Assembly: GCA_934663625.1 (NCBI GenBank) | Contig: CAKUKP010000016.1 | Span: 1 to 37,654 of the forward strand | From: an uncultured Clostridia bacterium | GTDB taxonomy: Bacteria > Bacillota > Clostridia > Christensenellales > Aristaeellaceae | Direction: 5' to 3' | Length of the DNA: 37,654 nucleotides | Shown: positions 30,843 to 37,654 of the stretch, one piece after another | Layout of the letters: every line of letters begins with the position of its first letter | How positions within the stretch are numbered: position 1 is the stretch's first letter | Translations under genes and position numbers: made by a program | Notes under the pieces: generated by a model | Databases searched by the model: none | Told to the model about the DNA's origin: nothing | The model's input: only the letters and a program-made list of their open reading frames with translations

Positions 30843-32150
30843 ATGGGACTGATCAGAGCAGCTTTGAACGCCGCGGGTGGCACGCTTGCCAGCCAGTGGA
30901 AGGATTATTTCTATGCGGACGCGATGCCGGATGATGTGCTGGCAACCCGCGCGCGCAAGCAGACGAAGGGTCGCTTCGGCGGCAGCCGCGTAGAGGATGA
31001 TAATGTAATCACCACCGGCTCCGCCATCGCGGTAAACGAAGGCCAGTGCATGCTGATCGTAGATCAGGGCAAGATCGTGGATTTCTGTGCCGAGCCGGGC
31101 GAATACATCTTCGATATCAACGGCGAACCCAGCATTTTCTGCGGCGGCTTCGGCGGCGAAAATCTGAAAAAGATTCTGAGCGCCACCTATCAGCGCTTCG
31201 CCTTCGGCGGCCAGGCGGGGCGCGATCAGCGCGTGTATTTCTTCAATACCAAGGAAATCATCGGCAATAAATACGGTACGCCCAGTCCGGTTCCGTTCCG
31301 CGTGGTGGATCGCAATATCGGTCTGGATGTGGATATTTCCATCCGCTGCTTCGGCGAATACAGCTATCGCATCACGAACCCCATGCTGTTCTATGTAAAC
31401 GTCTGCGGCAATGTGGAGTGCGATTACACCCGCGATCAGATCGATAGCCAGCTGAAATCCGAACTGCTCACCGCGCTGCAGCCCGCGTTCGCGAAGATTT
31501 CCGATATGGGCGTTCGCTATAGCGCCCTGCCGGGACATACCGCCGAAATCGCCGATGCGCTCAATGATGTGCTGTCCGAAAAATGGGCACAGCTGCGCGG
31601 CGTGGAGATCGTATCCTTCGGCGTAAGCTCCGTAAAGGCGTCCGAAGAAGATGAAAAGATGATCAAGGAGCTGCAGCGCAACGCGGCCTTCCGCGATCCT
31701 TCGATGGCGGCGGCGCATCTGGCGGGCGCGCAGGCGCAGGCGATGCAGGATGCGGCAAAGAACACCAGCGGCGCGTTCACCGGCTTTATGGGCATGAATA
31801 TGGCGGGCGCGGCGGGCGGCGCGAATCTGCAGGGGCTGTATCAGATGGCGGGCCAGCAGCAGGCGGCGCAGCCGCAGACGGCGGCGAACGCGTGGACGTG
31901 CGCGTGCGGCGCGACGGCGACGGGCAAGTTCTGCCCCGAATGCGGGGCGAAGCGCCCCGAGGAGGGCTGGACGTGCGCGTGCGGCGCGAAGAACATGGGC
32001 AAATTCTGTTCCGAATGCGGGGCGAAGCGCCCCAGTGGCGCGCCCGTGTATCGCTGCGATAAGTGCGGCTGGCAGCCGGAGGATCCCCACAATCCCCCGA
32101 AGTTCTGCCCCGAATGCGGCGATCCCTTCAACGACGGTGATATTGTATGA
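30843..32150 (+). CDS. SPFH-domain protein with three C-terminal zinc ribbons (YdjI-like)
   Basis: This 435-aa protein matches B. subtilis YdjI-like proteins. It has an N-terminal SPFH core (residues about 30-280; VEDDNVITTGSAIAVNEGQC, VVDRNIGLDVDISIRCFGEY) and an Ala/Gln/Met-rich linker (about 285-345). Three C-terminal zinc ribbons follow, two of them close copies beginning WTCACGA and ending FCxECGAKRP, the third YRCDKCGW...FCPECGDPF. SPFH proteins scaffold membrane stress or phage-shock-type complexes. AAAGGAG precedes ATG 30843. It is monocistronic, with its own promoter. Confidence 0.92.
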   Translation: MGLIRAALNAAGGTLASQWKDYFYADAMPDDVLATRARKQTKGRFGGSRVEDDNVITTGSAIAVNEGQCMLIVDQGKIVDFCAEPGEYIFDINGEPSIFCGGFGGENLKKILSATYQRFAFGGQAGRDQRVYFFNTKEIIGNKYGTPSPVPFRVVDRNIGLDVDISIRCFGEYSYRITNPMLFYVNVCGNVECDYTRDQIDSQLKSELLTALQPAFAKISDMGVRYSALPGHTAEIADALNDVLSEKWAQLRGVEIVSFGVSSVKASEEDEKMIKELQRNAAFRDPSMAAAHLAGAQAQAMQDAAKNTSGAFTGFMGMNMAGAAGGANLQGLYQMAGQQQAAQPQTAANAWTCACGATATGKFCPECGAKRPEEGWTCACGAKNMGKFCSECGAKRPSGAPVYRCDKCGWQPEDPHNPPKFCPECGDPFNDGDIV

Positions 32151-32164
32151 TACTAACCTCTGCA

Positions 32165-32296
32165 TAAAACCGTTTCATCTGACGGCATCTTTCCCGCCAT
32201 ATGCCGCCCGCATGAATCTAGAAATAGCGCTGCTATTCCGTCGATTCATGCAGTTGCATCTGACGAAAAATCTGCTCGTCCTATTTTACGGTTTTA
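32165..32296. repeat. Large imperfect palindrome in the gap after the SPFH gene
   Basis: The outer arms TAAAACCG (32165-32172) and CGGTTTTA (32289-32296) enclose GCATGAATC (32210-32218)/GATTCATGC (32243-32251) and an AATAGC/GCTATT core. CATCTGACG occurs once in each half. It contains no gene and may act as a terminator or small structured RNA. Confidence 0.5.
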
Positions 32297-32346
32297 TTTG
32301 AGCTTAGTATTGTTGGATATTAATGATCATTTTTGATTCCAGTTAT

Positions 32347-32372
32347 AGCCGCGGATCACAGGATCCGCGGCT
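32347..32372. terminator. 11-bp stem-loop before tatD
   Basis: AGCCGCGGATC/GATCCGCGGCT with a 4-nt loop lies 20 nt before ATG 32392, without a strong T-run. Terminator or leader structure. Confidence 0.4.
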
Positions 32373-32391
32373 GATTTGCAGGTAAAAATAT

Positions 32392-33180
32392 ATGAAACTC
32401 TTTGATTGTCATATGCATCTGGCGGACGAGAGGTTCATCCCCGATTTTGATCAGACGCTTGCGCGCATGGCGAAAAATCATGTGTGCGGCGGCATTGTGA
32501 TCTGCGATCCGGGCGATTTGCAGCCCGACCACGCCCGCGCGCTGGAAATCGTGCGCGCGCATCCGCAGCTTGTCCTCGCGGCGGCGTGTCATCCGCAGAA
32601 CGCGCTGCATTTTTCACCGGCGGTGCAGGATACCGTCCTGCGCCTGATTCGCTTGCCCGAATGCGTCTGCATCGGCGAAACGGGGCTGGATTATTATGAA
32701 AACGCGCCCACGCGCGATCAGCAGATCGAAGCCCTGAACTGGCATTTGGATCTGGCGTATGAGGCGGAAATGCCCGTGCAGCTGCATGTGCGCAGCGCCC
32801 ACGGCGATCTGCTGGACATCCTCCGCGATCGCAAAAAGCGCGGCTGCCTGCCGCGCGGCGTGATGCATTGCTTTACCCGAAGCCGCGATCTGGCGCGGGA
32901 ATACCTGCGGCTGGGCATGTATATCTCCGTCGCCGGGCCGGTTACGTTTTCAAACGCGCATAAGCTGCTGGACACCGTGCGCGATGTGCCCGCCGATCGG
33001 CTGCTGATCGAAACCGATTCGCCGTGGGTTTCGCCTGAACCGCATCGCGGCATGCGCGGAGAGCCTGCCTACATCGCGGATACCTTCCGCCGCATCGCCG
33101 AAATCCGATCTGCCGATCCGGAAACCCTCGCCGAACAGATCTGGCAAAACGCCATGGCGGCGTTTAATCTGAATTGGTGA
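32392..33180 (+). CDS. tatD: TatD-family metal-dependent deoxyribonuclease
   Basis: This 262-aa TIM-barrel hydrolase has the TatD metal ligands: HxH in DCHMHLADERF (His7, His9), Glu in CIGETGLDYYE, a His in QLHVRSAH, another in GVMHCFTRS, and the Asp in LIETDSPWVSPEPHRG. The length matches the family. TatD enzymes are 3'-5' exonucleases in DNA quality control. A modest site (CAGG) precedes ATG 32392. It is monocistronic; the nucleotidase gene has its own promoter. Confidence 0.93.
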   Translation: MKLFDCHMHLADERFIPDFDQTLARMAKNHVCGGIVICDPGDLQPDHARALEIVRAHPQLVLAAACHPQNALHFSPAVQDTVLRLIRLPECVCIGETGLDYYENAPTRDQQIEALNWHLDLAYEAEMPVQLHVRSAHGDLLDILRDRKKRGCLPRGVMHCFTRSRDLAREYLRLGMYISVAGPVTFSNAHKLLDTVRDVPADRLLIETDSPWVSPEPHRGMRGEPAYIADTFRRIAEIRSADPETLAEQIWQNAMAAFNLNW

Positions 33181-33191
33181 TTCTCCCGCGC

Positions 33192-33220
33192 TTGACGGCC
33201 GGGCGGGGCGCGGCTATAAT
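33192..33220 (+). promoter_or_regulatory. Promoter of the 5'-nucleotidase gene
   Basis: TTGACG (33192-33197), a GC-rich 17-bp spacer and TATAAT (33215-33220) lie 30 nt before ATG 33251. Confidence 0.85.
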
Positions 33221-33250
33221 GGAAGAAGACTGACAAAAAGGATTGATGAT

Positions 33251-35155
33251 ATGGCGAAGCGTTTTATCTGCCTGCTGCTTGCCGTGCTGCTGGCGCTGGG
33301 GTGCGCGGGCTATGCGGAGGATCAGGCGGCGGAGGGAAAAACGGTGAAGATTCTGTTTACCCACGATATGCATTCCTATTTTGAAAATTCCAGCGTGCTG
33401 ACCGCCGAAGGCGTTCGCCAGCACGGCGGCGCGGCGCGGCTGATGACGCTGCTGAAGGAAAATCGGGATGAAAACACCCTGTATCTGGATGCGGGCGATT
33501 TCGCCATGGGCACGCTGCTGCACGCGAATTATGCCACGGACGCCTATGAACTGCGCATTCTGGGTCGGCTGGGCTGCGCGGCGACCACGTTCGGCAACCA
33601 TGAATTTGATTTCGGCGGAACGGGCGCGGCGCAGATGCTGGAAAGCGCGCTGGCTTCCGGCGATCCGCTGCCGCAGCTGGTGCAGGCGAACATGATCGCG
33701 CCCGAAAATCCCACGGAGGAACAGCGCGCGCTGCTTCAGGCGATGCAGGATTACGGCGCAAAGCCCTATACGATGCTGGAGGTGAACGGCCTGCGCATCG
33801 GCGTATTCGGCCTGTTGGGCATCAACGGCATCGAATGCGCGCCCACCAGCGGCATGGAATTTGAAAATTACATCGAAGCCGCAAAAAAGACCGTCGCCGA
33901 AATCGAAGCGGCGGGCGCGGATGTGATCATCTGCCTTTCCCACTGCGGGACGCGCGGCGATGGCGAACACGGCGAAGATATCGATCTGGCGAAAAAGGTG
34001 CCCGCGATCGATCTGATCATCAGCGGCCATTCGCATTCCGAATACGCTCAGCCCGTGATCTGCGGCGATACGATCATCGCTTCCGCCGGCGAATATCTGA
34101 CCAATCTCGGCTCGGTCACGCTGCGCGTGGCGAACGGCAGGGTAACGTGCGATGATTACCGCCTGATCCCCTGCGATGATACCGTGGCGGAGGATCCTGA
34201 AATGCTGGCGGTCATGGCGGAATACAAGCGCAATATCGCGGAGGGCTATCTGGCGGATGAGGGCTGCGGCTATGATGATGTGATCTGCCACAGCGATTTC
34301 GATTTCATGCCGCTGGATGAAATGTACGCCACGCATCAGGAATACCCGCTGGGCAATCTGATCGCCGATTCCTACATCTATGAAGCGGAACAGAACGGGA
34401 TCGATGATATCGATGTGGCGCTCGTGGGACTGGGCACGATTCGCGGTTCCATCAAGGCGGGCGATATCACCGTATCGGATGCGTTTGAAATCTGCTCGCT
34501 CGGCGTGGGCGCGGACGGCAGCGCTGGGCATCCGATTATGTCCTGCTGGATCACCGGCAAGGATTTAAAGCTGCTGGTGGAGCTGGATGCATCGCTCGGC
34601 CCGCTGGTTTCCAGCATCAAAATGAGCTATTCCGGTCTGCGCTATACGTTCAACACCAAACGGATGCTGCTGGATCGCGCCTACGATATTCGAATCGTTC
34701 GCCGCGATGGCAGCATGGAGGAGCTCCAAAACGATAAGCTCTATCGCGTCGCCTGCAACATGTACGCCGCAAATATGCTGGGCATGCTCAATGGACTTAC
34801 GAAGGGCATTCTGTCCATCACGCCCCGAAACGCGGACGGCGAACCGATCGATTCGGCGGATTATTATGATTATTCGCTGGTGAATCGGGAAGGAAAAGAA
34901 ATCAGGGAATGGGTGGCGTTTAAGGATTATCTCGCCGCCATGCCCGAAAAGAACGGCGTGCCGACCATTCCGGAAAGCTATGCCGCGCCGGAGGGCAGAA
35001 AGGAAAAGGTTTCTGAAGGCGGGCTGGCGGTACTCGCGCATCCGGGACTGACCACGATCATCATGATCTGCCTGACGATCGTGCTGCTCGCGCTGGTGGT
35101 TCTGATCCCGATTCGCATCCGCAGACGCAGGCTTCGCCGGAAGAAAAAGAAATAA
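33251..35155 (+). CDS. Membrane-anchored 5'-nucleotidase/2',3'-cyclic phosphodiesterase (UshA-like)
   Basis: This 634-aa exported enzyme has a signal peptide (to about residue 24) and a metallophosphoesterase domain with FTHDMHSYFEN, DAGDFAMGT, GNHEFDFGG, LSHCGTRGDGEHGED and SGHSHSEY, followed by a 5_nucleotid_C domain (about 345-560; EYPLGNLIADSYIYE, SGLRYTFNT). A C-terminal helix (about 600-620) with a basic RIRRRRLRRKKKK tail anchors it. It should release phosphate and nucleosides from extracellular nucleotides. It has its own promoter and a strong terminator. Confidence 0.94.
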   Translation: MAKRFICLLLAVLLALGCAGYAEDQAAEGKTVKILFTHDMHSYFENSSVLTAEGVRQHGGAARLMTLLKENRDENTLYLDAGDFAMGTLLHANYATDAYELRILGRLGCAATTFGNHEFDFGGTGAAQMLESALASGDPLPQLVQANMIAPENPTEEQRALLQAMQDYGAKPYTMLEVNGLRIGVFGLLGINGIECAPTSGMEFENYIEAAKKTVAEIEAAGADVIICLSHCGTRGDGEHGEDIDLAKKVPAIDLIISGHSHSEYAQPVICGDTIIASAGEYLTNLGSVTLRVANGRVTCDDYRLIPCDDTVAEDPEMLAVMAEYKRNIAEGYLADEGCGYDDVICHSDFDFMPLDEMYATHQEYPLGNLIADSYIYEAEQNGIDDIDVALVGLGTIRGSIKAGDITVSDAFEICSLGVGADGSAGHPIMSCWITGKDLKLLVELDASLGPLVSSIKMSYSGLRYTFNTKRMLLDRAYDIRIVRRDGSMEELQNDKLYRVACNMYAANMLGMLNGLTKGILSITPRNADGEPIDSADYYDYSLVNREGKEIREWVAFKDYLAAMPEKNGVPTIPESYAAPEGRKEKVSEGGLAVLAHPGLTTIIMICLTIVLLALVVLIPIRIRRRRLRRKKKK

Positions 35156-35165
35156 AAGTTTGCCC

Positions 35166-35213
35166 AAAGGTCTGTCTAAAATGGTTAAAGCAACCAGAAT
35201 AGACAGACCTTTT
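35166..35213. terminator. Convergent terminator
   Basis: AAAGGTCTGTCTA pairs perfectly with TAGACAGACCTTT (13 bp), then TTGTC, with an inner TGGTT/AACCA stem. It lies between the plus-strand nucleotidase and the minus-strand SRAP gene. Confidence 0.85.
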
Positions 35214-35256
35214 GTCTTACCTGTTCAGCAAACAAATTCAAGTTTCATCTTTCATT

Positions 35257-35850
35257 TCATACCGGTCGATACTCCATATCCTGCAGCGCTGCGCGAATGA
35301 CTTCTTCGGCATCGTTATCCGGATTCAGCCAATCCGCCGCGCGTTCTTCGGGCAGGATGACCGGCATGCGGTTATGGATGAACGCGATATCGGGCGCGGC
35401 TTCGCGCGTGAGGATCACGAAGCTGGGCACGGTCACGCCGCCATGATTTTCGAAATGATAAATGCCCGCCAGATACAGCGTATCGGCGTGCGCGGGGCGG
35501 ATGGCATATTTGACCCTTTTGCCATCGCGCTTTCCCCATTCAAAGTAATGGCTGGCGGGGATCAGGCAGCGCCGCCGCTGCATTCCATCCCGAAACAGGG
35601 GCTTTTCCGCCGCCGTTTCGGATCGGGCGTTGATCACAGGTCGGCTGTCCGGATAGGAATAGCCCCAGCGCATGGCGAAGGGCTGTACATCCTGACGGCG
35701 GCTGTTGGCGATCACCGGCGCGACATCGCACGGGCGGATTTCACCGGCGGTTTTCAGCCCCTCCGGCGTTTTCTTTCGATTGATCTCCGCAATGATGCGT
35801 TCCAATTCCTGGGATAAATCATCCTCGGCAATGTAATATCGCCCGCACAT
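35257..35850 (-). CDS. SRAP-domain (HMCES/YedK) DNA-protein crosslink protein
   Basis: This 197-aa protein begins MCGRYY; Cys2, exposed after Met removal, is the residue that crosslinks abasic DNA sites in this family. Other signature parts are PVINARSETAAEKPLFRDG, CLIPASHYFEW (catalytic Glu), FVILTREA and FIHNRMPVIL (catalytic His). The start at 35850 is fixed by the need for Cys2; the frame continues 39 codons upstream with no family character. Its leader has a promoter (35939-35967) and an 11-bp hairpin. Confidence 0.95.
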   Translation of the reverse strand: MCGRYYIAEDDLSQELERIIAEINRKKTPEGLKTAGEIRPCDVAPVIANSRRQDVQPFAMRWGYSYPDSRPVINARSETAAEKPLFRDGMQRRRCLIPASHYFEWGKRDGKRVKYAIRPAHADTLYLAGIYHFENHGGVTVPSFVILTREAAPDIAFIHNRMPVILPEERAADWLNPDNDAEEVIRAALQDMEYRPV

Positions 35851-35877
35851 GCGACCGCCCCCGTTGATTATGATCTG

Positions 35878-35928
35878 TTTCCCGCCGGCGATACTGCCAA
35901 CCCACACCCCATCGAATCCGGCGGGAAA
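35878..35928 (-). promoter_or_regulatory. Leader hairpin of the SRAP gene
   Basis: On the minus strand, TTTCCCGCCGG (35918-35928) pairs perfectly with CCGGCGGGAAA (35878-35888) around a 29-nt loop, between the promoter and the start codon. Confidence 0.5.
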
Positions 35929-35938
35929 CCGCACCTTC

Positions 35939-35967
35939 AGTTTACCGCAGAACGCTTGCGTTTGCAA
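35939..35967 (-). promoter_or_regulatory. Promoter of the SRAP gene
   Basis: TTGCAA (35962-35967), 17 bp and TAAACT (35939-35944) lie on the minus strand, giving a leader of about 80 nt. Confidence 0.6.
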
Positions 35968-35976
35968 GCCGTTTTT

Positions 35977-36699
35977 TTATTCGTCAGCTTCATCCTCTTC
36001 ATCCTCGGAAGCGTCCAGATGATCGCGGTATTCCTTGCCGCGGCGGTAATCATCCATGATGTTTCCGCAAATTTCCTTGCTGCTCGGCGGCGTCCATGAA
36101 ATGGCGTTCGCGCTCGCCTGAATCGTGCTCAGAATCGATTCATCGGTCTTTCCGCCGCTGGCGATGATCGGAATCTTCGGATAATGTTCGCGCACGGTTC
36201 GGATGATCTGCGGCGTTTGATCCGCGCCCGCCACATTGATGATGGACGCGCCCGCTTCGATCTGTTCCATCACGCGATCATTCCAGTTCACCGCGGTTAC
36301 GACGATTGGAATATCGATCAGCTCGGCGATCCGCTGGATGGTTTCCGGATCGGTCGGCGCGTTCACCACTACACCCGCCGCGCCCTGCATTTCCGCAAAT
36401 GCCGCCAGCTGAACCACGCGGCTGCCCTGCGTCAGCCCGCCGCCCACGCCGACGAATACCGGAATATCCGCCGCCATCAGAAGCGCCTGATTGATGATCG
36501 GCTGCGGCGTAAAGGGATATACGGCAAGGATCGCATCCGCATTGATATTGCGAACGATCGCCAGATCCGTCGTAAAGGCAAAGGATTTGATTCTGCGGCC
36601 AAATACCAGAATGCCGCTGCACTGATATACGGCCTGTGGAATGCGCAGCGCCGATTTCCGAAGATTTCCGTCAATACGATTGGGATAATGCTTGCTCAT
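35977..36699 (-). CDS. TIM-barrel (alpha/beta barrel) protein of unknown function
   Basis: This 240-aa protein shows alternating beta/alpha segments ending strands with PVFVGVGGGLTQGSR, GVVVNAPTDPETI, IPIVVTAVNW and IPIIASGGKTDESI, the last a phosphate-binding-loop pattern shared with IMPDH/nitronate-monooxygenase-like barrels. I cannot name the reaction. It ends in a very acidic tail (DASEDEEDEADE). Start 36699 has AAAGGAGGT 6 nt upstream; structured repeat family 2 (36732-36915) lies about 30 nt upstream of the start and may be in its leader. SRAP follows on the same strand. Confidence 0.82.
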   Translation of the reverse strand: MSKHYPNRIDGNLRKSALRIPQAVYQCSGILVFGRRIKSFAFTTDLAIVRNINADAILAVYPFTPQPIINQALLMAADIPVFVGVGGGLTQGSRVVQLAAFAEMQGAAGVVVNAPTDPETIQRIAELIDIPIVVTAVNWNDRVMEQIEAGASIINVAGADQTPQIIRTVREHYPKIPIIASGGKTDESILSTIQASANAISWTPPSSKEICGNIMDDYRRGKEYRDHLDASEDEEDEADE

Positions 36700-36731
36700 T
36701 GAAATACCTCCTTTGTACGCCAATATCTATT

Positions 36732-36915
36732 TTCTCCAAAATCTCACGATTTTGTCGAGTGGGAAAGGGGGAACTGCGGATTCCTGAAACCCTGCGGGGT
36801 TTCCGGGCGGAATCCTGACTGTAGGAATTTTTTCATCGAAGATGAAAAACAAATTCACCGCGCATGTCGCTGAATTTGATTGAACAGGCGGTTCTGCGAA
36901 TGCTTGTTGGACAAA
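36732..36915. repeat. Structured repeat/RNA family 2, copy 2
   Basis: Same conserved blocks as 8715-8925, with compensatory changes: inner stem GAAACCC/GGGTTTC instead of GAAATTC/GAATTTC inside GGATTCC/GGAATCC, and TTTTTCATC/GATGAAAAA in the peripheral position. Confidence 0.7.
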
Positions 36916-36970
36916 CTTGTGGCAAGTTGGATTATTTAGGGTAGATTTGCCACGCCTGTGATTGTGTGGA

Positions 36971-37393
36971 TTATCTGCCCTCGGCGATTACGCGCATCAT
37001 TTCCTGATTGATGCGTATCAACTCCCGCGCGTCCTTTTCCCCGATTTTTTCAAAGAGGCGCGCGATGAAATCCACGATTCGGGCGTTGCACGCTTCGAAG
37101 AATTCCCTGCCCGCATCCGTAATCTGTATGATCGTCTGGCGGCTATCCTGCGGATCATTCGTGCGCGCGATGCTGCCCTTCGCCTCCAGCTGCTTCAGAA
37201 TCACCGCCATTCGGGCGGAGCTGATCATAAATTCCTCGCTGAGCTCCTTCGGGTGCGCCGCGCCGCCGTGGCTTTGCAAATAGCTCAGGATAAAGATATC
37301 GTTTTTCAGCTTCGTGAAGATTTCCTTTTCAAATTTCACATGCGGATATTCCCTGCGAATGTTGATAAAATCATTTGCGAGTTCGCGATACAT
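36971..37393 (-). CDS. MarR-family transcriptional regulator
   Basis: This 140-aa winged-helix protein has the MarR layout: a helical N-terminus, LKNDIFILSYLQSHGGAAHP, recognition helix SARMAVILKQLEAKG, and the wing ARTNDPQDSRQTIIQITDAG, with C-terminal dimerisation helices. I chose ATG 37393, with GGGCGGG upstream; ATG 37411 is equally in frame and adds six residues. A near-palindrome just below its -10 suggests autorepression. Target genes are not adjacent. Confidence 0.88.
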   Translation of the reverse strand: MYRELANDFINIRREYPHVKFEKEIFTKLKNDIFILSYLQSHGGAAHPKELSEEFMISSARMAVILKQLEAKGSIARTNDPQDSRQTIIQITDAGREFFEACNARIVDFIARLFEKIGEKDARELIRINQEMMRVIAEGR

Positions 37394-37420
37394 ATGCATC
37401 CCGCCCATCATCTAACGAAT

Positions 37421-37441
37421 ATAGCTATTTTTATTAGCAAT
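37421..37441 (-). promoter_or_regulatory. Possible MarR operator
   Basis: ATTGCTA-7-TAGCTAT, a near-palindrome, covers the predicted transcription start of the MarR gene, just downstream of its -10 box. Confidence 0.45.
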
Positions 37442-37444
37442 ATA

Positions 37445-37473
37445 AGTATAGCACGCGGCGCGCTGTGCGTCAA
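37445..37473 (-). promoter_or_regulatory. Promoter of the MarR gene
   Basis: TTGACG (37468-37473), 17 bp and TATACT (37445-37450) lie on the minus strand. Confidence 0.75.
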
Positions 37474-37525
37474 GCGAAATTCGTTCTGTGTAAATATTTT
37501 TAACATAACAAATTGCCGAAAGCTA

Positions 37526-37554
37526 TTGCATTTCCGGACGAATTATAGTATAAT
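37526..37554 (+). promoter_or_regulatory. tRNA promoter
   Basis: TTGCAT (37526-37531), 17 bp and TATAAT (37549-37554) lie 23 nt before the tRNA. Confidence 0.8.
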
Positions 37555-37577
37555 AAATCTCGCGTCAAGAAAGATGC

Positions 37578-37653
<76 letters not shown>

Positions 37654-37654
37654 C

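Noticed and set aside
30807..32165. 452-codon minus-strand frame opposite the SPFH gene
   Set aside because: It mirrors the SPFH and zinc-ribbon gene, is Arg/Ala/His-rich with no domain, and the plus strand has promoter, ribosome site and clear family motifs.
33164..34531. 455-codon minus-strand frame opposite the 5'-nucleotidase
   Set aside because: Antisense shadow; the plus strand has the metallophosphoesterase motifs.

Overview
The window reads as chromosomal DNA of an uncultured Bacillota (Firmicutes) bacterium, probably a gut-associated clostridial lineage near Christensenellales or Oscillospirales. This rests on AGGAGG-type ribosome sites, many near-consensus sigma-A promoters with 17-bp spacers, a moderately high GC content, BspA-type leucine-rich repeat surface proteins, a Gram-positive style Fe3+-type ABC transporter, and PucR, MarR and PspC proteins. 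The lineage is an inference; there is no rRNA here.

Left arm (1-6334): the minus strand holds one giant secreted protein whose C-terminus runs off the left edge. It carries a signal peptide, Glu/Pro-rich pentapeptide repeats, BspA leucine-rich repeats, a domain resembling the transcobalamin C-terminal (DUF4430) fold with an EF-hand-like loop, Ig-like domains and GLUG repeats. Its leader has a consensus promoter, a cobalamin riboswitch and an intrinsic terminator, so it looks like a B12-repressed cell-surface corrinoid-capture protein. This is the most exciting system in the window.

Middle (6377-18070): ordinary genes (PucR regulator, Hsp20, a DUF1003 and DUF2284 pair, a cysteine-rich secreted protein, an Fe3+-type ABC importer, an ICMT-like methyltransferase) are separated by an unusual family of hairpin-rich dispersed repeats. 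Copies at 6377-6784, 11659-12310 and 17473-18050 share conserved linkers, but their stems differ in sequence and still pair, and they nest inside each other. Two flanking genes now end inside repeat sequence and share the same repeat-derived C-terminal tail. A separate structured element that looks like a ncRNA, with one of the repeat modules in its loop, sits inside the ABC importer operon.

Right-middle (18074-26700): a compact plus-strand run holds an unknown secreted protein, PspC, a drug/antibiotic-type ABC pair, a small envelope protein, a GyrI-like remnant, a GNAT enzyme and a response regulator/ABC/histidine kinase module of the antibiotic-sensing type. It ends at a genomic scar where a decayed serine recombinase lies between two genes that have both lost their 5' ends (a TetR-family remnant and an unknown plus-strand gene).

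Right arm (26699-37654): mostly housekeeping and single genes, including a YoaP-like acetyltransferase, a GT2 glycosyltransferase with an M18 aminopeptidase, a YczE-like membrane protein, an SPFH/zinc-ribbon protein, TatD, a surface-anchored 5'-nucleotidase, an SRAP (HMCES/YedK) protein, an unassigned TIM-barrel protein, a MarR regulator and tRNA-Thr(GGT). A second repeat/RNA family links 8715-8925 with 36732-36915 and also shows compensatory stem changes.
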